Below, in pieces: positions 1 through 8,112 of a stretch of DNA of 64,000 nucleotides. Made by a program: the position numbers and the translations under genes. This DNA comes from Desulfatibacillum sp. (GTDB lineage: Bacteria > Desulfobacterota > Desulfobacteria > Desulfobacterales > Desulfatibacillaceae): contig JAEINP010000017.1 of assembly GCA_016342355.1 (NCBI GenBank), positions 1-64,000 of the forward strand, in the 5' to 3' direction. Each line of letters opens with the position of its first letter. Position 1 is the first letter of the stretch. Below the pieces are notes generated by a model. It saw only the letters and a list, made by a program, of their open reading frames with translations, searched no databases and was not told the origin of the DNA.

Positions 1-450
1 CACGCCTCCGCCCATTTTGGCCATGCCCAGGATAAAGTCGGTATTGAGCTTGGCCCCAAAGGTGGGCGTTGGTTCTATGTCCTCTCCCCGGATATTGAGC
101 ACCTCGGAGACCGAATCCACGACAATGCCGATCTGTATCTTGCCCGCATCCGACTGGATTTCCACGACAATAATGCAGGTGCGCTCCGTGTAGTCCATGG
201 CATGTATGCCGAAACGCAGCCGAAGGTCCACAATAGGGATGACTTTGCCCCGGAGGTTGATGACCCCCTTGACAAAGTCGGGTGTCTGAGGAACGGTGGT
301 GACCGGCATTATGCCGATGATTTCCCTGATCTTCAGAATGCCGATGCCGTATTCCTCTCCGGCCAGCGTGAAGGTCAGGTACTTGCCTTCGTGGGTTGCC
401 ATGGCAGTCTGGTCCTTTGCCTGAGTCTCTTGTCTCATCGCGTCTCCCAT
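1..450 (-). CDS. cheW: CheW-type chemotaxis coupling protein (3' end cut by window edge)
   Basis: The complement reads as a CheW domain without interruption for 150 codons and runs off the left edge. Visible family features are the EYGIGILKIREI core, the VKGVINLRGKVIPIVDLR segment that is the hallmark of CheW, and a later IGIVVDSVSEVL strand. CheW is a cytoplasmic adaptor that links chemoreceptors to the CheA kinase. The family is usually 150-170 aa, so little is missing. The start is either the ATG at 450, with AGGAAC about 10 nt upstream, or the ATG at 438, with GGGAG five bases ahead; both are in frame. No other chemotaxis gene is visible, so its partners lie outside the window. Confidence 0.9.
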   Translation of the reverse strand, partial: MGDAMRQETQAKDQTAMATHEGKYLTFTLAGEEYGIGILKIREIIGIMPVTTVPQTPDFVKGVINLRGKVIPIVDLRLRFGIHAMDYTERTCIIVVEIQSDAGKIQIGIVVDSVSEVLNIRGEDIEPTPTFGAKLNTDFILGMAKMGGGV

Positions 451-889
451 TTTTTTGTGTTCCTGTTTCCGATTTTTCAGGGCGTTCAAACCTTTCAGTT
501 ATCCCTAATAGATTGGAGTCCTGAGAAAAGGGATTATTAAGTGGTATTGAAATTGAATCTGAAAAGTTAAGTGGTAATGATGCAAGTCCCGTGCCCAAAC
601 TGGAAGGGTAAAAATTATGAAGGGATACTCCATGAAACACCGACAATCGTATGAGTTCGCGGCAATCGGCGAACGCCTTACCCAGAGGATGGCCCCCAAA
701 ACCGGACCTTCGAAATCCTTCAAAACGCATATCCCTTGACCATTATAAAGGCCAGGGATTATGATATGGCCAGCCTTGGAAACGGTGGGTCCCCCCACGG
801 GAGATATAATAGCAGGCTTTGGCCGGGAAAAGACCGCCCCGCGTCTAACGGGCGGGATTGGCCGGGACAGGCCCGTCAAAGGAGATCAC
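451..889. other. Intergenic region between cheW and the DUF169-CoaE gene
   Basis: This stretch of about 440 bases has no well supported gene. It must contain the divergent promoters of cheW and of the gene at 890. I see a small hairpin at 655-674 (GTTCGC arms) and G/C-rich repeats of GGCCGGG and GGGCGGG just before the start at 890, which could form local stems. I do not recognise a known riboswitch class here. One weak 40-codon frame is listed separately. Confidence 0.5.
617..739 (+). CDS. Possible 40-aa small ORF, unrecognised
   Basis: An ATG at 617 follows GGAAGGG at a usable distance and opens 40 codons rich in basic residues (it begins MKGYSMKHRQ), ending in TGA. I do not recognise it. 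The frame is short enough to arise by chance in an intergenic region, so it is recorded only because it has a plausible ribosome binding site. Confidence 0.2.
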   Translation: MKGYSMKHRQSYEFAAIGERLTQRMAPKTGPSKSFKTHIP

Positions 890-2326
890 ATGAACACGAG
901 TCGCGATTGGGAAAAACCCATCCGCAGGCTTGAGCTTCTCATGCGGCTCAAGTCCTTCCCCGTAGCATTTAAAATGCTTGAAAATAAAGAGGATATCGAT
1001 TCAATTCCCTTTATACGAAGGGTAAATCACAAGGTGACCATGTGCCAGCTCACCAACCTGGTGCGTAATTTCGACTGGACCGTGGCCGCTACCGGGGATG
1101 AATTCATATCCGTCATGTGCCCGTCCATCATCGGCCTGGCCAAACTCCCGGAATTCATGACCGACGGCACCTTTAGGAGCGTGGTCTGGGCCAAATCCCG
1201 GGCGGACGGCAAGAAATACGAAAACGGCATCCCCCGTATTCCCACGGGAAAATACGAAGCCGTGGTCATGGCGCCCCTGGTATACAATCCCTTTGATCCG
1301 GACATCGTGCTCATTTACGCCAATCCGGCCCAGATGATGCTTTTGATCAACTCCCTCCAGTTTGAGGAGTACGAGGTCATGCAGTTTTTCTGCGTGGGGG
1401 AAAGTTCGTGCTCCGACGCCATCGCCCGGTGTTACAACACGGGCAAGGCCTCCCTCACCATCCCCTGTTACGGGGAACGGCGTTACGGCCACGCCCAGGA
1501 CGACGAACTGGTCATGGCCCTGCCCGCGGGCCTCATGGACAAGGCCCTGGCTGGCATGGAAACCCTGTACAAACGGGGAATCCGGTACCCCATCAGCTAC
1601 GCGGGGGCCGAGGTGGACGTGACTTCCGCTTTTCCTGCTGCTTATGCCGCCGAAGACATGATCAAAGTCCTCCGGGGCAACAAACGCCGCCTGCTCCTTG
1701 GGGTGACCGGGAGCATCGCCACAGGCAAGTCCACGGTGGCTGCAATGTTGGAGAAAAAGGGCGCTCACACCATCGACTTTGACGTGCTGAGCCGTGTCGT
1801 TGTAGAGCCCGGTACTCAAGGCTACCAGGACATTGTGAGTTATTTCGGCGAGCAGGTTTTGCAGGAAGATAAAACCCTGGACCGGGACAAGCTGCGGGAA
1901 ATCGTTTTTTCGGACATGGAAAAACGCAAAAGGCTGGAAGGCTTCACCCATCCCCGGATCGGAGAGGAGTTTTTCAAGCTGGTGGAGGAATTCACGGCCA
2001 AAGACCCGGAGGCCATCATCCAGGTGGTCATCCCCTTGCTGGTGGAGATCAACATGCAGGGAATGTTCGACAATCTGCTGATGGTCTATGCTCCTGAGGA
2101 GACGCAACTCAAAAGGCTGATAGAGCGGGACAAAAACCCGGAAGATCTTGCCAGGCGCATCATCAACTCCCAAATGCATGTGGACGATAAAAAGGGCTAT
2201 TGCGACCTGTTGGTGGACAACTCGGAAAGCCTGGAAAAAACACAGGCCCAGGTGGACGCCCTGTGGGATACATTAAAAGCTATCCAAAAAGAACGCATGG
2301 CCGAAATGGAAAAACAAAAGGCATAG
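890..2326 (+). CDS. coaE: DUF169 domain fused to dephospho-CoA kinase (CoaE)
   Basis: This 478-aa protein has two parts. Residues 1 to about 264 match the DUF169 family (function unknown): a DWEKPIRRLELLMRLK start, then KVTMCQLTNLVRNF and cysteine-containing GESSCSDAIARC segments. From about residue 268 it is a complete dephospho-CoA kinase, the enzyme for the last step of CoA synthesis (ATP-dependent 3' phosphorylation of dephospho-CoA). It has the P-loop GVTGSIATGKST near residue 271, the DFDVLSR segment and the HPRI motif of the CoaE lid region. CoaE alone is about 200 aa, which the second half equals. The ATG at 890 is chosen because AAAGGAGATCAC precedes it directly; upstream in-frame codons lack such a site. 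Followed by a strong terminator. Confidence 0.85.
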   Translation: MNTSRDWEKPIRRLELLMRLKSFPVAFKMLENKEDIDSIPFIRRVNHKVTMCQLTNLVRNFDWTVAATGDEFISVMCPSIIGLAKLPEFMTDGTFRSVVWAKSRADGKKYENGIPRIPTGKYEAVVMAPLVYNPFDPDIVLIYANPAQMMLLINSLQFEEYEVMQFFCVGESSCSDAIARCYNTGKASLTIPCYGERRYGHAQDDELVMALPAGLMDKALAGMETLYKRGIRYPISYAGAEVDVTSAFPAAYAAEDMIKVLRGNKRRLLLGVTGSIATGKSTVAAMLEKKGAHTIDFDVLSRVVVEPGTQGYQDIVSYFGEQVLQEDKTLDRDKLREIVFSDMEKRKRLEGFTHPRIGEEFFKLVEEFTAKDPEAIIQVVIPLLVEINMQGMFDNLLMVYAPEETQLKRLIERDKNPEDLARRIINSQMHVDDKKGYCDLLVDNSESLEKTQAQVDALWDTLKAIQKERMAEMEKQKA

Positions 2327-2376
2327 AATGGGAACAATCCCGAAACGGCGAACACCGTTCCTGGATTTATACAATT

Positions 2377-2407
2377 AACGCCGGGCTGCTTAAGACAGCC
2401 CGGCGTT
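2377..2407. terminator. Bidirectional hairpin terminator
   Basis: Perfect 12-bp inverted repeat (arms 2377-2388 and 2396-2407, AACGCCGGGCTG) with a 7-nt loop, followed by TTTCT on the plus strand and preceded by an A/T-rich stretch. It lies between the convergent ends of the DUF169-CoaE gene and the methyltransferase and can serve both. Confidence 0.85.
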
Positions 2408-2408
2408 T

Positions 2409-3071
2409 CTATTTAATTCCGTCCAAAACCCAGCCCGGAAGATTTTTAATGCGGGAGACGGACCATTCGGCCAGGGCAAGGTTCCCGGCAAGCTCCCGTG
2501 TGTCGTCCATATCCAGGGAAGGTCCTGACACCTTGAGCAGAAACAGGGTTCTGAACAAGGGGCGGAACAGGGAAGGAATCCTGGAATGGGCGAACAAGCG
2601 GTCCACATCAGACTGGCGGCATCCCCGGTCTGCCTCAATAATCAGCAACCTGCCGCCGGGTTTAAGCACCCGCACGCACTCACTCAGGCCCAAGCCCTGG
2701 TCCGGCCAGTGCTTGATGGAGCCGTTGCTAAGAACCAAATCAAACTTATCCGCCGGGAAGGGCAGGTTCAAGGCGCTGCCCTGGCGAATCTGAACCCGGC
2801 CCTTGTACGATGCCAAGCGATGGTTGGCCCGTTCCACCTGTTCCTCGGAAAGGTCTGCTCCAAACAGATTCGCCAGGGGAAATTTTTCGGCGATTTCTCC
2901 CAGGATCTGCCCTCCACCGCAGCCCACATCAAGCAGAAAACCCTTTTCCGGCAGGTCTATGCCCAACTCCTCCTGCAATTGATCCAAAAATGGGACCATT
3001 GCCGGGGCAATATAGGAGTCGTAAAACCAGGATTCGAATTTGGAATAGGGAGCAGAAACATCCTTCCACAT
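2409..3071 (-). CDS. Class I SAM-dependent methyltransferase
   Basis: 220 aa. Motif I of class I methyltransferases (LLDVGCGGGQ) is at residues 46-55. It is followed by an acidic FGADLSEEQ motif that would bind the ribose of SAM, a DLVLSNGSIKHWPD motif IV-like segment and VRVLKPGGRLLIIE, as in the UbiE/Methyltransf_11 group. The substrate cannot be told from sequence; the N-terminal YSKFESWFYDSYIAP stretch is typical of small-molecule or lipid methyltransferases. It is the last gene of a leftward run, 15 nt after an SDR gene, and ends at the shared terminator. Confidence 0.85.
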   Translation of the reverse strand: MWKDVSAPYSKFESWFYDSYIAPAMVPFLDQLQEELGIDLPEKGFLLDVGCGGGQILGEIAEKFPLANLFGADLSEEQVERANHRLASYKGRVQIRQGSALNLPFPADKFDLVLSNGSIKHWPDQGLGLSECVRVLKPGGRLLIIEADRGCRQSDVDRLFAHSRIPSLFRPLFRTLFLLKVSGPSLDMDDTRELAGNLALAEWSVSRIKNLPGWVLDGIK

Positions 3072-3086
3072 AGCTGGCCTCCACGC

Positions 3087-3926
3087 TTATTGTTTGAGTT
3101 GTTGTTTCGCCCTTTTTCGAAGGGCTGACTTGAAGCTGCTGGTCATCATCCATTGCATGACCGTGGGGGAAATCCGGTTGATGGTTGCCAGAATTTTTGC
3201 AAAGGCCGTCACCACAATGGTGGCCTTGTTTTTCTCCACCCCGCGCAAAACAATGGCGGCGCATTGCTCCGGGGTAATGCCTATCCAGTCGGGCGGCCTG
3301 ACCTTGTCCAGTTCGTCCCGGGAAAGGCCAACCAGTTTGGAATCCTCAAAGATGGCTGTCTTGATGTATCCCGGGCAGACCACGCTGACCTTCACTCCCC
3401 GGGCGGCGCCTTCCAGGCGCAGGGAATGGGAAAGCCCCACCACGCCGTATTTACTGGCCACATAGGAGGCCGTGCCGGGAAAAGGACACAGCCCCTCGAC
3501 GGAGGCTGTATTGACAATGTGCCCATAGCCCTGCTCCACCATAAGAGGATAGACAGCAGCCACCCCGTTCACCACCCCATAAAGGTTTATATCCAGGACA
3601 TTCCGCCAGTCTTCCAACTGGCAATCCTTGGCTTCGCCTCCCACGGCAATGCCCGCGTTGTTAAACATCAGATTGATACGGCCATGCTTTTCCAAGGTGG
3701 CGTCCACCATGTCCTTGACAGCCTGGGCGTCCCGGACATCCAGAACAAAGGCGACGCACTCCCAGCCTTTGTCCAAAAATTCCTTTTCCACTTGAGCAAT
3801 CCGGTCTTCGTTGAAGTCACTGATGACGACCTTTGCGCCCCGGGCGGCCAGGCCTTGGGCCAAAGCCTTGCCGATCCCCGAACCAGCCCCTGTGACAATA
3901 GCCACCTTATCCTTGAAAAATGACAT
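3087..3926 (-). CDS. SDR-family oxidoreductase
   Basis: 279-aa classical short-chain dehydrogenase. The nucleotide-binding TGAGSGIG is at residues 12-19, NNAG at 89-92, and the catalytic Ser142, Tyr155 and Lys159 (YVASK) are all present, so it should be active. An acidic residue after the second strand (ISDFNED) suggests NAD(H) preference. The ~30-residue basic tail beyond the usual 250-aa fold (ending RKRAKQQLKQ) is unusual and may associate with membrane. It lies between a small unknown gene (27 nt upstream) and a methyltransferase (15 nt downstream), so the three are probably co-transcribed. Substrate unknown. Confidence 0.9.
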   Translation of the reverse strand: MSFFKDKVAIVTGAGSGIGKALAQGLAARGAKVVISDFNEDRIAQVEKEFLDKGWECVAFVLDVRDAQAVKDMVDATLEKHGRINLMFNNAGIAVGGEAKDCQLEDWRNVLDINLYGVVNGVAAVYPLMVEQGYGHIVNTASVEGLCPFPGTASYVASKYGVVGLSHSLRLEGAARGVKVSVVCPGYIKTAIFEDSKLVGLSRDELDKVRPPDWIGITPEQCAAIVLRGVEKNKATIVVTAFAKILATINRISPTVMQWMMTSSFKSALRKRAKQQLKQ

Positions 3927-3953
3927 GTCTCCCCCTTTGGACTATAACCCCAA

Positions 3954-4289
3954 TCAGTCCGTTCCGATGCCTTCCTCCAGCCAGTCCGCAAAATTCAAAA
4001 GCTGCTCCGGGGAGAAATTGGCGAAAGATCTTTTGGCGATTTTTGTGAACATGGAAAGGCCAGTGTTTATGCCCATGGAAGCTCCCTTGCGGGAAACAGG
4101 ACCCGCCTTGACCCGTTTAAGCGGCTCCAGGAAAAGATGGTCCAGGATCATGGCTATGGTTCCGGAAGACACCTGGAGCATTTCGTCGGTATGCTTGCCT
4201 TTGACAGGATCATCCCGCAAAGTGGCAGCCAGGTTTTGCATTCTTATGATTTGTTCTTCAGTGATAGGCGCTTTAAGATAATACCCCAT
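3954..4289 (-). CDS. Conserved-looking hypothetical protein, 111 aa
   Basis: I do not recognise a family. The ATG at 4289 is preferred over an upstream in-frame start because GGAGGGGG lies four bases ahead of it. The product is soluble, mostly helical in composition, with no signal peptide or cysteine motif. It ends in FSPEQLLNFADWLEEGIGTD. Being first in the run with the SDR and methyltransferase genes, it may act in the same pathway. Confidence 0.65.
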   Translation of the reverse strand: MGYYLKAPITEEQIIRMQNLAATLRDDPVKGKHTDEMLQVSSGTIAMILDHLFLEPLKRVKAGPVSRKGASMGINTGLSMFTKIAKRSFANFSPEQLLNFADWLEEGIGTD

Positions 4290-4343
4290 ACAACCCCCTC
4301 CGTTCTTTTTCAATGATATCAAAATATTTCGACAATATCAGGA

Positions 4344-4964
4344 CTACCTGAAGGCCCGTTCCAGGGCAGCCTGATGCACATGCCCGGCAAAATGCACCGG
4401 GCTTTTTCCATGAATCGGGTCCCAACCAGCCGGATCAGCCACACAATAAAACTGGGTTTTAAGGCCAATGGCCACCCCGGCCTCGTCCACGGGCATGCCA
4501 AGGATCTCCCGGGCCGCCTCCCAAGTGGCGCCGCACGGGGCGCCCCTGACTACGCGCACCTCCCTGACCAGACCGTCCGCCACAATCGCTTCCAGTTCCG
4601 GCGCGCCAAAGGCCATTCCGTAGGCGCCCAGGGAAGGATGGCGGGGCAGGCCGCAGCAGGTGGGCGGGGTGAACACGCCGGGCATGCGCCATTTTTTGGA
4701 CGGAGACACGATAGGTATTTCCCTTTGGGAGCAAATCCGGCATAAGTCGTAGGAAAGGTCCGGGTGCCTGAGATAATCCAGCACCAGATCGGCTTTCATG
4801 TCCCTGGCTTGTTCCAAGATATCCCTGGTGTCATCCATCACCATGGGCAGGGCTTCGTCAATAGACACCACTTCCAGAACAAGGCTTTCCCCCGCCCTTT
4901 CCTTTACTGCGGCTATCTTGCGGGCGCCGCTATTGTTTTGCTGAAATACCTTGATTAACTGCAT
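4344..4964 (-). CDS. DUF166-like protein
   Basis: 206 aa. It resembles the DUF166 family, known mainly from archaea and anaerobes, whose function is not established. The recognisable parts are a central CSQREIPIVSPS stretch, the conserved TPPTCCGL cysteine pair, and a C-terminal RGAPCGATWEAAREILG segment. The cysteines are placed so that metal or cluster binding is possible, which is inference. It is separated from the next leftward gene by 54 nt and from the upstream protease gene by 57 nt. Assignment rests on recalled motif similarity only. Confidence 0.55.
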   Translation of the reverse strand: MQLIKVFQQNNSGARKIAAVKERAGESLVLEVVSIDEALPMVMDDTRDILEQARDMKADLVLDYLRHPDLSYDLCRICSQREIPIVSPSKKWRMPGVFTPPTCCGLPRHPSLGAYGMAFGAPELEAIVADGLVREVRVVRGAPCGATWEAAREILGMPVDEAGVAIGLKTQFYCVADPAGWDPIHGKSPVHFAGHVHQAALERAFR

Positions 4965-5021
4965 CTGTCCCCTGTTGCTTTGTTTAAAAAATCTGTCGCC
5001 TGATTAGGGGGATACCCGTGC

Positions 5022-6935
5022 CTATGGTTCCACTAATAGTTTGAGAACACCTAAAGCATCGTCCAGGCCCAATACGCCGTCCCGGTTAAAATCGCCCCCA
5101 TACATAGGATCAACAGAAAGAGTAAAATCCGTCACATGAGGGGTGGCCGCCAAATCCAGAATAATACTATGCGTGGCTATGTCCTGGCCCGTCACCACCA
5201 GGGTGATTTCGTCCCTTTGAATTCCAAAAAAGGAATACTCGCCATTTTCATCGGTGGTGACGCTTAACCCTGTTCCCGGAATTGTTACGGTCGCCCCTCG
5301 TACCGGCAGATTGCCATGGCCTGCATAGGCGGTTAAAACCCTGCCGGACACAGAGGCGGTTGTATCGGAGTCATACACGGCTAACTGGTAGTCGCCCATT
5401 TCGCCGGGAAGCTGGTTTTCCACGGTAATCATGTAGGTCTCCGTGTCCTGAGCGGTAAAGGTCAAAGGGGCGTTTTCCTGCTGTGTGGCCCCGCTGTCTC
5501 CCACCAAGCCGTTGGTATAATAGTTGTTCACCCGCACCCTGGGGTAAAAGCCTCCAGCCAAGGGATCGGAGAACACGTTGACTTGGGCTGTATCCCCGCC
5601 CTGGATATTGTTGATCACGTAATAATCGGCGTACTGGCCTGTTTCGCCCTCCTTCTGGTCTTCCATGGTGAGGGCTGCGGCAAGAGTCTGCCCCTTGGAT
5701 ATCACTGGCTCCAAAGGAGCGGTTTCTGTCCGTGGGGTCCCCAAGGGAGGGAAATACAACCTGTACACCCCATTCCCCTGCTCCTGAGCGCTTGAAACAC
5801 CCAGGCCGTAATGTATCCCTGCCTGAGGATTGAGCGTGTATGTGAGAGAGTATGACCAGCCTGCCGACAGGGTTATGATCAATTGCCCTGAATCCGCATT
5901 GAATATGGTCAGGTAGGGATGAAAACCGGAACCCGTGAGCTTGATAACCAAGGGCTCCAGGGTCGAGGTATCTGACAGGGAAAAGGATTCGAAATAATAC
6001 TGGCTCCCACGATAAGGGTCCGCGCCCGAACCCGCCTCCAGCACACTGGCCATTCGCAGGGAGTCGCTTGGCAAAAAGCCGGGAATAGTGCGTTCCCTGA
6101 TCCAGGTATCCCAATAGGAAACCCGGCTGTATATGCCGTAATAGTCTGGCAGAGCGCAGTCCTGACCAGGACCGAAACTCACGATGCCTATTTGAGTCCA
6201 GGCTGCCTCTTGCGTGTCATAAGCCAACAATGGACCTCCGCTGTCTCCGAAGCAGGAATCCTTGCCCCCTTCGGCATAGCCTGCAGCCACCATGTCCTCG
6301 GACAGGGGAATAGAGGTATAGAGGCCCGTGGCATCTGCTGTTTCCAGGGAAACCACCGGGATCTCCACCTGCATCAATACGGACGATGTCGACCCGTTAT
6401 TGGAAGTTTTGCCCCATCCAATGACCGTGGCCATCACCCCAGGGGCGTCCAGGACCAGTTCCTTGTTCATGGCGACAGGTGCATAACCGGTCACGGGTTC
6501 CTTGAGCTTGAGCAGAGCCACGTCCCCGTCAATGGAGGTGTCAAAGGCGTTTTCAAAGGCGGAATGCACGTAGATGGCTTCCACTTCCGCCCTGATATAC
6601 CCAGTATCATAAACCAAATCATGAATTCCTATAAGGACTTCCAGGTCTCCAGGAGAGCGCGTATACACACAATGGGCCGCCGTCAGCACCCACTGAGGAG
6701 CAATCAGGCTGCCGCCGCAAAACACACTGGTGGATCCTGGAGATACCAAACCCGCCATAAAGGGCCAAGCGCCCCGTGGGGCTTCGGTCCCGCCTATTAT
6801 CGATGGAGGGGCGATGGACTCATCGCCGCCAAAAGCCTGAAGACCGGGGCTGAAAACCAGCGCCAGGAGCAGAAGGGCCAAGGATAGTAGCTTTACCCGA
6901 CTGCCATTAGGGGTGGAGTGCGATGTTTTCGTCAT
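5022..6935 (-). CDS. Secreted trypsin-like serine protease with dockerin-like C-terminus
   Basis: 637 aa. Residues 1-35 are a Sec signal peptide. IIGG at 46-49 marks the activation site of an S1 (chymotrypsin family) protease, with the triad His88 (TAAHC), Asp138 (DGDVALL) and Ser232 (GDSGGP). Asp226, six residues before the serine, gives trypsin-like Arg/Lys specificity. After the protease come about 230 residues resembling repeated PPC-type beta domains. A carboxypeptidase regulatory-like domain follows (VSGRVLTAYAGHGNLPVRGATV), and the protein ends in one Ca-binding dockerin-like half-repeat (GGDFNRDGVLGLDDALGVLK). True dockerins have two such halves. Its ATG overlaps the stop of the preceding gene by 4 nt, so the two are translationally coupled and probably made together. 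Confidence 0.9.
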   Translation of the reverse strand: MTKTSHSTPNGSRVKLLSLALLLLALVFSPGLQAFGGDESIAPPSIIGGTEAPRGAWPFMAGLVSPGSTSVFCGGSLIAPQWVLTAAHCVYTRSPGDLEVLIGIHDLVYDTGYIRAEVEAIYVHSAFENAFDTSIDGDVALLKLKEPVTGYAPVAMNKELVLDAPGVMATVIGWGKTSNNGSTSSVLMQVEIPVVSLETADATGLYTSIPLSEDMVAAGYAEGGKDSCFGDSGGPLLAYDTQEAAWTQIGIVSFGPGQDCALPDYYGIYSRVSYWDTWIRERTIPGFLPSDSLRMASVLEAGSGADPYRGSQYYFESFSLSDTSTLEPLVIKLTGSGFHPYLTIFNADSGQLIITLSAGWSYSLTYTLNPQAGIHYGLGVSSAQEQGNGVYRLYFPPLGTPRTETAPLEPVISKGQTLAAALTMEDQKEGETGQYADYYVINNIQGGDTAQVNVFSDPLAGGFYPRVRVNNYYTNGLVGDSGATQQENAPLTFTAQDTETYMITVENQLPGEMGDYQLAVYDSDTTASVSGRVLTAYAGHGNLPVRGATVTIPGTGLSVTTDENGEYSFFGIQRDEITLVVTGQDIATHSIILDLAATPHVTDFTLSVDPMYGGDFNRDGVLGLDDALGVLKLLVEP

Positions 6936-7390
6936 GGACTGACCAGGGATTGAAGGATATCCAGAGCGTCATCCACGCCCACCTTACCATCGTTATTGGC
7001 GTCTCCCGGAGGATTTTTGACCATAATCAGTTCCAGCCCTCCCGCCACAGGGTTGGCGCCCAGATCCACCGCCGCCGTCAGGTTTGCCAGGCCGTCCGCC
7101 GAAATAAGGAGGGTCACCTCCTGCTCCGGTACGCTGGATATGACAAATAAACCATTTTCATCGCTATCCACACGGAGATCAATGTCCAGGATTTGAACAG
7201 ACGCGCCGATTACCGGCAGGCTGGCGTAGCCTGAAAAGGAAGTGGTGACCGTGCCTGTAATTACCCCGCCTGAACCGGATAGGGGGACATCAATCGCCTG
7301 AATGCCGGAAGCATAAGCGCTGCTGGTGAAGCCCAGCAGGGCCGCCCATCCCACGAGTGAAAGAACAAGCCGCTTAATCTTTTGATTCAT
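6932..7390 (-). CDS. Secreted protein: regulatory-like beta domain plus dockerin-like half-repeat
   Basis: 152 aa with a clear signal peptide (residues 1-27, ending ASSAYA-like). The middle (ITGTVTTSFSGYASLPVIGASV to about residue 118) is a carboxypeptidase regulatory-like or CarboxypepD_reg beta sandwich. The end, GDANNDGKVGVDDALDILQ, is one dockerin-like Ca-binding half. This two-module tail has the same order as in the protease downstream, so one gene looks like a duplicated tail of the other. The ATGA overlap makes it the first cistron of the pair. Role unknown; a companion or inhibitor-like partner of the protease is possible. Confidence 0.8.
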   Translation of the reverse strand: MNQKIKRLVLSLVGWAALLGFTSSAYASGIQAIDVPLSGSGGVITGTVTTSFSGYASLPVIGASVQILDIDLRVDSDENGLFVISSVPEQEVTLLISADGLANLTAAVDLGANPVAGGLELIMVKNPPGDANNDGKVGVDDALDILQSLVSP

Positions 7391-7425
7391 GGTGATCAGG
7401 TTCTATATCGGCGTAGGTGATAAGT

Positions 7426-7454
7426 TTGCACTTCTCCAGTAAAAACGGTATGAT
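7426..7454 (+). promoter_or_regulatory. Candidate sigma-70 promoter for the membrane protein gene
   Basis: TTGCAC at 7426-7431 and TATGAT at 7449-7454 are separated by 17 bases, matching 9-10 of 12 consensus positions. It lies about 50 bases before the ATG at 7505. The -10 region overlaps a small palindrome, GGTATGATTATACC (7447-7460). Confidence 0.55.
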
Positions 7455-7504
7455 TATACCATAAGGAACCATTTTGAACAAACACACGCAGCCTCGGGGG
7501 GGAC

Positions 7505-8011
7505 ATGGATTCCAAAAAAGCGTTGATTAAAAAATGCCTGATTGCACTTGTGGTGGGAGTAGTGGGCCTGGCCGGAATTTTAATATGGGCGCCCAAAACG
7601 CACCACCACAGCATCGCCTTTGTTTGTTTCGCCATATGCGCCACGGGCTTTTTTGTGGCGGGGTGCGTGTATTTTTTCACTCCAAAGTTCCTGCCCTATC
7701 ACCAGCAGGCCTCAGACATGGACTGGGAGGAACTCACACCCCAGTCCCGAGGCATGGCCTTAGCAGTCCTGCGTATTGTGGCCGGCGGATTTTTATGCGC
7801 CAGCGTGGCCACCTTCATATTATTGTGGATTCCTTATCGCCAGGGCCTGGTCTGGGCTGGTCCAGCCATATTTGTTATATATAACTCCATGGCTATTCCG
7901 GCCTTGTACGGCACCTATCTGGTTGCGTCCAATACCCCTTCCAATCCACCATTACTACCTGTTTTAACAGCAATAATTATTTCCTTTGTCGGCATGATTC
8001 TTTCTTTTTAA
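7505..8011 (+). CDS. Small membrane protein, four predicted helices, unknown function
   Basis: 168 aa with four hydrophobic segments, at about residues 10-28, 36-58, 85-108 and 115-165, the last possibly two helices. A short cytoplasmic-type loop (MDWEELTPQSRG) sits between helices two and three. No signature residue or known family is recognised. The gene stands alone on the plus strand behind its own promoter, with the fatty acid hydroxylase gene 100 bases further on. Confidence 0.7.
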   Translation: MDSKKALIKKCLIALVVGVVGLAGILIWAPKTHHHSIAFVCFAICATGFFVAGCVYFFTPKFLPYHQQASDMDWEELTPQSRGMALAVLRIVAGGFLCASVATFILLWIPYRQGLVWAGPAIFVIYNSMAIPALYGTYLVASNTPSNPPLLPVLTAIIISFVGMILSF

Positions 8012-8112
8012 ATGAGTTTGATTTTTTTCCAAGAAATAATTGTATTGTTTTTTTTAAAAATATTATACACAATCCTAACGTCGTCGGATAATCCCTGAAA
8101 GGATGCCCTTCC

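Noticed and set aside
505-879. Minus-strand frame of 124 codons before the DUF169-CoaE gene
   Set aside because: No ribosome binding site or recognisable family, and composition unlike the neighbouring genes; it spans the promoter region of two divergent genes.
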